A stretch of 18,150 nucleotides of DNA from RGIG5612 sp017511185. Lineage in GTDB: Bacteria > Bacillota > Clostridia > Lachnospirales > Lachnospiraceae. The stretch is taken from positions 1-18,150 of the forward strand of contig JAFWLF010000059.1 in NCBI GenBank assembly GCA_017511185.1, given 5' to 3'. A program made the translations under genes and the position numbers. The notes under the pieces are model-generated. The model worked only from the letters and a program-made list of their open reading frames with translations. It did not search any database and was not told the origin of the DNA. This document shows, one piece after another, positions 14,438 to 18,150 of this stretch (positions within the stretch are counted from its first letter, which is position 1; each line of letters opens with the position of its first letter).

Positions 14438-14615
14438 CAGATCCTTTCCTGAGATCCGCTCAAAAAAACAGACAATCTTCATTCAGTCTACGCAAACTGT
14501 TTATGGGCATAATACACCCCTGATACTTCCGTTTACATATCCCGAAATTGATTATCTGTTAATCATTGCTTCACCGTCACATGAGCATCATGTGCCTTTC
14601 ATGGAAATCACAGGC

Positions 14616-14644
14616 ATCATAGCATATTATGCCCTCTTTTTCAA
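14616..14644 (-). promoter_or_regulatory. ABC-F operon promoter
   Basis: TTGAAA (14639-14644), exactly 17 bases, TATGAT (14616-14621) on the minus strand. Transcription would begin near 14609, giving a leader of about 290 nt. The stretch 14438-14609 holds no other ORF with a ribosome binding site. Between this promoter and the macrodomain stop (14644-14728) one frame stays open as HGIALIPDVAFLENM and ends at 14641, perhaps the tail of a lost gene. Confidence 0.78.
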
Positions 14645-14728
14645 TCCTGTTTTTCAAGACTGCGTTCTATCGCGGTCCGCATGTTCTCCAGAAAAGCTAC
14701 GTCAGGGATCAGCGCGATTCCATGTTGA

Positions 14729-15526
14729 TCAGTAAAGCAATTCTCTGTAAATGCCCAGATCCAGATCCTTATATACGTTAAAGATAATCTTCATCTGGCT
14801 TCCGGTCTCATCAAACCAGTTCCGAACTGTCTTCACCGCGATCTCCGCTGCTCTCTGGTTCGGGAACATAAAAACACCAGTTGAGATACAGCAGAAAGCA
14901 ATACTTTCGAGATTGTTTTCTGCCGCCAGATTCAGGCACGAAGTGTAGCAGGAAGCCAGTAGGTGTTCATGCTCCTTCGTGAGCCGTCCCTGCACGATAG
15001 GCCCGACAGTGTGAAGGATATATTTTGCAGGCAGATTATATCCTGGCGTAATCATAGCATGGCCAGTGGGTTCTTGATAGTTTCTGCCATGGACAGCAGC
15101 CTGGCGGCACATGTAGTCGTTACAACGAAGCCTAAGGCGTATTCCAGATTTGCTTCCGATAATGTTATCCGCGCAGTTGTGAAGGGGCTGAAAACAGCCT
15201 AACATCGCCGCATTTGCGGGATTCGTAATGGCGTCAACCTTAAGCGTTGTGATATCTCCCTGCCATAAATACAGCCTGTCATCTATGGCACAAGGCTTTA
15301 GGTCCACAATATCCGTTATTCCGCCTCTAATGGTTTCTTCGGTCAAATACTCGTCCTGAATTGCCAATATCTCCTCGCTGATCGGATCAGGCATACGAAC
15401 ATTCATCAGTGCTCTCAATAGATTTTTTTGCCCCTGCTCATCATCAGGGATCTGGTAGCAGTGGTATTCCGCTCTTTCATTAAGCAGTTGCTTTATCAGC
15501 CAGATTCTTTGTTCTTCATGTGTCAT
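14729..15526 (-). CDS. Element-borne zinc-macrodomain ADP-ribosyl hydrolase
   Basis: 265 residues from the ATG at 15526 (GGGAAAGGG about 10 bases before it; a TTG at 15535 is possible). It has the N-terminal helical region and macrodomain of the SirTM-linked hydrolases: LMNVRMP (40-46), LYLWQGDITTLKVDAITNPAN (ADP-ribose binding), the zinc/catalytic motif GCFQPLHNCADN (110-121) with Cys111, His116, Cys118, then TVGPIVQGRL and CISTGVFMFPNQRAAEIAV. Such enzymes remove ADP-ribose from proteins, opposing SirTM. It is a diverged homologue of the host gene the element interrupts; both share the GCFxPxHxCxDN motif and gene order. It overlaps the five-HTH gene by 11 bases and lies in the host operon's direction, so it may replace the lost hydrolase. 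Confidence 0.92.
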   Translation of the reverse strand: MTHEEQRIWLIKQLLNERAEYHCYQIPDDEQGQKNLLRALMNVRMPDPISEEILAIQDEYLTEETIRGGITDIVDLKPCAIDDRLYLWQGDITTLKVDAITNPANAAMLGCFQPLHNCADNIIGSKSGIRLRLRCNDYMCRQAAVHGRNYQEPTGHAMITPGYNLPAKYILHTVGPIVQGRLTKEHEHLLASCYTSCLNLAAENNLESIAFCCISTGVFMFPNQRAAEIAVKTVRNWFDETGSQMKIIFNVYKDLDLGIYRELLY

Positions 15527-16658
15527 GTAAATCAATCCCTTTCCCAGCAGCCAGTTCTTTTAGAGATAAATAGTTCTTCCTTGACGGCTTTGCCCTTTGC
15601 GCTTCCCAAGAACGAACCGTAGACCCACTCACACCCAACATGTCTGCAAAATCGACCTGACGAGCATCATAGGCCTTTCTGATTCTCCTGACGACAGTGC
15701 CAAATGTATCATTGCAAAATGCTTCATAATCATCTTCAAATAGCTCCGGGTCTTCATTGAGAAACCCTATGGTGATCTTCCTAGCCAGCGCCAGCTTCTC
15801 TATTGTTTTATAGTATTTGATGCCTGGGATACAAGCATCTTTTTCCCACTTGGAAACAGCTTCTCCGGTACAGCCAATTAACTTGCCAAAACCATCTAAG
15901 GTGAGGCCATAAGCCATGCGGATGCTTTGAATCTTTCTTCCGCAGTCTGATCCAATGAATTCTGCATATTCACTGGATACCTTTTCGGGATTTGCATTCA
16001 AATCAGCCATATCGATTCCCACGGCGGCTGCAGCTTTCTTCAACGCAAAGTAAAAGAAGCGGGAAGGCCGTGACCAAGCAATTTCCCAGTGTTCGAGCGT
16101 CTGTGCATCACAGCCAATAACTTCTGAAAAGTTTACCAGGGGGAGACCATATGCCAGACGGATCTTCTTAATCTTTACATCCCAGTCCCTTTCAATAAAA
16201 GCAGTGTATTCGTCAACATACAAATCCGGATTTTCAATAAGCTTGTCTATATCGATTCCGATGTCTTCAGCAAGCTTCCTGAACTTCAGATACATATCCC
16301 TGCGGGGATGAATGTTATTGAATTCAGCTTCCCAAACTGATTCGCTTGCCCGGTCACAGCCAAGCATATCAGAGAATTCCTGCTGAGAGATGCCATACAT
16401 ATCACGGATTTTCCTAATCCTCTTTCCGTATCCCGGCGTGCAAAAGCGGGTGTAGTCATCGATGAATATCTCGGGATCCAGTCCGAAGACTTCGGCAAAC
16501 ATTACTGCATGTTCATAATAGAAATCGACAAATCCCCACTCGAAGTCTGCAATACCGCCCTTGGCAAATCCAACTCGCTTTCCCAGTTCTTCCTGGGACA
16601 TGTTATGCAGTAACCGATAGTATCGGAGCTTCTCCCCCGGGCTGGCATCATCCGCCAC
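15516..16658 (-). CDS. Protein of five tandem helix-turn-helix repeats
   Basis: 380 residues from a GTG at 16658; no good ribosome binding site precedes it. The chain is five XRE-type units of about 80 residues: KLRYYRLLHNMSQEELGKRVG (8-27 onward), then units whose first helix reads IRDMYG (84), IRLAYG (166), IRMAYG (246) and IRKAYD (326). Each continues with a turn such as LGCDRASESVWE or LGVSGSTVRSWE and an acidic linker DEYTAF, SEYAEF or DDYEAF. No other domain is seen. It may bind a long or repeated DNA site. The truncated host macrodomain ends 27 bases upstream, so translation could be coupled. The frame is also open back to the element end: in the predicted circle it continues the recombinase frame. 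Confidence 0.82.
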   Translation of the reverse strand: MADDASPGEKLRYYRLLHNMSQEELGKRVGFAKGGIADFEWGFVDFYYEHAVMFAEVFGLDPEIFIDDYTRFCTPGYGKRIRKIRDMYGISQQEFSDMLGCDRASESVWEAEFNNIHPRRDMYLKFRKLAEDIGIDIDKLIENPDLYVDEYTAFIERDWDVKIKKIRLAYGLPLVNFSEVIGCDAQTLEHWEIAWSRPSRFFYFALKKAAAAVGIDMADLNANPEKVSSEYAEFIGSDCGRKIQSIRMAYGLTLDGFGKLIGCTGEAVSKWEKDACIPGIKYYKTIEKLALARKITIGFLNEDPELFEDDYEAFCNDTFGTVVRRIRKAYDARQVDFADMLGVSGSTVRSWEAQRAKPSRKNYLSLKELAAGKGIDLHDT

Positions 16659-16684
16659 CTTCGGAAGAGATGTATTCAGCTGAA

Positions 16685-17107
16685 TTAACAGCTTGCCATG
16701 GTGGAGTTCGATAGATGTGTGATCCTGATATGTGTCGCTTTGTCAATACAGGTATGCATAGGAACGAAGCAGCCCAGCATCTGGGAATTAGCGGCATTCA
16801 CGATGGCATCTACAGCCAGCCTTGTGATATCGCCCTGCCAGATGGACATTCGATCTCGGATTATCGGAATATCGGCAGGCTCCACAATTCCGTTTTCACG
16901 GATGCGCTCCTGCAGATACTCATCCTGCACAGCAAGAACCGCCTCATCCATCTTTCGAGGCATTCGGACGTTCATAAGTGACCGCAGGATACGACGCTTT
17001 CCTTCGGTATCCTTTGGTGTCTGCAAATCTTTATACTGAACAGAATCTGTTTTGAATTCTTCAACAAGAAAATCCAGCCGCCCATTCTGTGTCATTTTCT
17101 CATTCAT
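16685..17107 (-). pseudogene. 5' half of the interrupted host zinc-macrodomain gene
   Basis: 140 codons as it stands. The first 122 are native: an N-terminal helical region, LMNVRMPRKMDEAVLAVQDE (44-63), SIWQGDITRLAVDAIVNAAN and MLGCFVPMHTCID (110-122). The last 18 (from KATHIRITH to a TAA at 16685) are element sequence. The break falls inside the conserved zinc/catalytic motif GCFxPxHxCIDN, between Asp122 and Asn, so the product cannot be active. The start at 17107 follows the upstream gene stop by 4 bases, with GAAGG before it. The rest of the gene is at 1-195. The truncated frame stops 27 bases before the five-HTH start. Confidence 0.92.
16715..16765. other. attR, right junction of the element
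   Basis: Element arm (16715-16738, ending gtgtcgc) then T and core TT (16740-16741), then host gtcaatacaggtatgcat. The arm is the inverted partner of 199-222 at 19 of 24 bases. The host side encodes MHTCID of the macrodomain gene. Confidence 0.88.
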
Positions 17108-17111
17108 ACTG

Positions 17112-17735
17112 TTACCTTCTTTCCACTGCGTCCACCGGACACGCGGAGGCACAGTTTCCGCAGTGCAGGCAGTGTTCCTGCCGGATCACATGCGGGATGC
17201 TGTCTGCAACAATACAGTCCTGCGGACATACCTCAGTGCAGCTACCGCAACCGGTACATGTGCCTGTGATAAAGTACCCCTCTGTTTTCTTTTCTGCTCC
17301 ACCGAAGGTAAAAGAGGCACGTTCAATCGGCTTTTTCGACAGGTCAAACCATTCGCCGGTGCCCTCAAAGATTTGAAAAGCAGTCAGCGCTTGCATGGAC
17401 TCATCGGTCGGATAGATTTGATGCATATACGGATTTTTCTCGAACAGCTCCGGGATTTTTCCATAACCAACTTCGCGCACTTTTCCTCTGACGGAAAGGG
17501 CCACACTTGACATAGTATCTTCACCCTTAAGCGCCGTAAAGGCAAGGAAACCACGCTTAATAAGCCTGTCATAAAACCCTTTCCCTTTTGCGGTCAGGAA
17601 GTATAGGCTATTCTCATCGCAATCCATCATGTCAATCGCCGCCGTGACCGGCAGCCCATCATCATCCACCGTGGCGACTATGGTCGTGTGGATTTCATTG
17701 ACAAGATAGCGAAAATAGGTTTCTGCATTCGACAT
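17112..17735 (-). CDS. Flavin-binding split-barrel protein with two [4Fe-4S] clusters
   Basis: 207 residues. Residues about 5-135 are a pyridoxamine 5'-phosphate oxidase-like split barrel (TTIVATVDDDGLPVTAAIDM, LYFLTAKGKGFYDRL), expected to bind FMN or a related cofactor. Residues 155-205 are a ferredoxin of bacterial type with two Cx2Cx2Cx3C motifs (Cys160/163/166/170 and Cys189/192/195/199). It is probably a small cytoplasmic redox protein. GGAAGGG lies 8-9 bases before the ATG. It is the gene directly upstream of the host macrodomain gene, 4 bases apart, so they form an operon whose transcript would enter the element through attR. It belongs to the host chromosome. Confidence 0.9.
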   Translation of the reverse strand: MSNAETYFRYLVNEIHTTIVATVDDDGLPVTAAIDMMDCDENSLYFLTAKGKGFYDRLIKRGFLAFTALKGEDTMSSVALSVRGKVREVGYGKIPELFEKNPYMHQIYPTDESMQALTAFQIFEGTGEWFDLSKKPIERASFTFGGAEKKTEGYFITGTCTGCGSCTEVCPQDCIVADSIPHVIRQEHCLHCGNCASACPVDAVERR

Positions 17736-17737
17736 GG

Positions 17738-17913
17738 TTATTCCCTTCCTTTCAGCAACGGTCTGATTCTTTTGTATACGAGCATTGTGAATCCGGTTAT
17801 CACAAGGCCTTTCAGTAAGTTGAACGGGAATGCATTGTACAGAACAACATCCAGCTTTGTTTTAATAAATGGGATACGGATGTCATGGTTCTGATGGATA
17901 ATTGCTTTTTCAT
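17738..17913 (-). pseudogene. Probable decayed ECF-transporter S-component gene
   Basis: From 17913 the minus strand begins MKKQLSIRTMTSV, like an S-component N-terminus. In a different frame it ends DVVLYNAFPFNLLKGLVITG and FTMLVYKRIRPLL (stop at 17738), like the last membrane helix and tail of such a protein. The middle, normally over 100 residues, is missing, which suggests an internal deletion. The tail stops 2 bases before the flavin/ferredoxin gene. The substrate cannot be told. Confidence 0.45.
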
Positions 17914-17994
17914 TTCCTGCCCTTCCTTTTGAAAAGGAGACAGAACCAGTTCGTCCAGCCTCCTTGTTATTACTCTCTATGTTTTGATGAACGA

Positions 17995-18150
17995 TCAGGC
18001 AAGCAGCCAGTCCACCATCTCGTCGGCGGCCTTCATGTCTTCCGGCTTCTCCATGATGCTGCCGGGAACGTTCGCATCACCGGCAACATGGGCTTTGTAG
18101 TCGCGGAATCCGGCGGTGGCAAAGCTCTTCAGATTGGTCTCCACCATCTG
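17995..18150 (-). CDS. C-terminal end of a host protein, possibly a flavodoxin-like oxidoreductase
   Basis: The last 51 codons before a TGA at 17995; the gene begins beyond the right edge. It reads QMVETNLKSFATAGFRDYK, then HVAGDANVPGSIMEK, PEDMKAADEMVDWLLA. The pattern of a final amphipathic helix ending in WLL and the central AGDANVPG loop suggest an NAD(P)H-dependent or flavodoxin-type enzyme, but too little is present to be sure. The codon use is strongly GC-rich at third positions compared with the element, fitting a well-expressed host gene. Confidence 0.6.
   Translation of the reverse strand, partial: QMVETNLKSFATAGFRDYKAHVAGDANVPGSIMEKPEDMKAADEMVDWLLA

Larger units (their letters stand above)
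196..16741. mobile_element. Integrative mobilizable element, serine-recombinase type, about 16.5 kb
   Basis: The boundaries come from three agreeing signs. The two flanking halves of a macrodomain gene join in frame when this segment is removed. The segment ends in imperfect inverted repeats, 19 of 24 bases identical (199-222 against the complement of 16715-16738; shared blocks ATGTGTGAT and GTGTCGC). A large serine recombinase gene starts 1.8 kb inside and ends at the left boundary. Inferred sites: attB gatgcagTTgtcaatac; attP gtgtcgctTTtgcgacac. The 2-bp TT core is present at both ends (196-197 and 16740-16741), giving a unit of 16,544 bp. It encodes integration, ImmR/ImmA regulation, a MOBV relaxase and replication proteins. 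It has no coupling protein or type IV secretion genes, so it is probably mobilised by a helper. The remaining genes are cargo. Confidence 0.92.

Noticed and set aside
14641..14730. Short open frame containing HGIALIPDVAFLENM after the cargo macrodomain
   Set aside because: No start codon with a binding site, and overlap with the ABC-F promoter; at most the tail of a lost gene.
196..16741. Full conjugative element (ICE) or prophage
   Set aside because: There is a relaxase but no coupling protein, VirB4-like ATPase, or phage structural, packaging or lysis genes.
14729..17107. Simple tandem duplication of the macrodomain gene instead of insertion
   Set aside because: The right copy is cut inside a conserved motif and its missing half is at the far left of the window, with matching inverted element ends at both cuts.

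Overview
The window looks like a Firmicutes/Clostridia chromosome, probably a gut Lachnospiraceae-type bacterium. Evidence: AGGAGG-like ribosome binding sites, TTG and GTG starts, TTGaNN-17-TATAAT promoters, and gene families typical of that group. Most of the window is one mobile element of about 16.5 kb, whose two ends can be read to the base. It sits inside a chromosomal gene for a zinc-type macrodomain ADP-ribosyl hydrolase. The N-terminal half of that gene lies at 16742-17107 and the C-terminal half at 1-195, running off the left edge. Removing everything between restores a perfect in-frame gene (..CID|N-CIHTY..). The element has imperfect 24-bp terminal inverted repeats (199-222 and 16715-16738) around a TT core, as expected for a large serine recombinase, and such a recombinase is the leftmost gene.

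Layout, left to right. 1-195: host macrodomain 3' half. 196-2028: recombinase (minus). 2264-3147: ImmR/ImmA-like repressor and metalloprotease (plus). 3182-3459: a strongly structured leader with two copies of a hairpin element. 3432-4903: three accessory genes, DUF4417 protein, a small 'MGSRG' protein and a small acidic protein (plus), closed by a terminator. 4955-8176: mobilisation and replication block on the minus strand: small protein, MOBV relaxase, GTACG-rich inverted repeat (oriT/origin candidate), SF3 helicase, CHC2 zinc-finger protein. 8517-11224: DUF4143 ATPase, XRE regulator and sigma-70-like protein (plus). 11268-11638: a row of seven stem-loops abutting a broken MerR gene. 11712-14317: GNAT/P-loop kinase fusion and ABC-F ATPase (minus), the latter behind an apparent ribosome-controlled attenuator. 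14729-16658: a second macrodomain hydrolase and a protein of five tandem helix-turn-helix repeats (minus). 16742-17735: host macrodomain 5' half and a flavin/ferredoxin protein, then a decayed ECF-type gene and the end of another host gene.

No conjugative secretion genes are visible, so this is best described as an integrative mobilizable element (IME) that would need a helper. Three points stand out. First, the element breaks a macrodomain hydrolase gene and carries a diverged homologue in the same orientation, placed so the interrupted host operon can transcribe it. Second, the recombinase frame crosses the left end, so its last 29 codons are host DNA. In the predicted circular form the same frame stays open into the five-HTH gene, giving a fusion of about 1018 codons that would exist only after excision. 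Third, the accessory DUF4417 cluster is preceded by a repeated, compensating hairpin leader, and the ABC-F gene by a leader peptide and terminator. Functions come from motif recognition only; no database search was possible.
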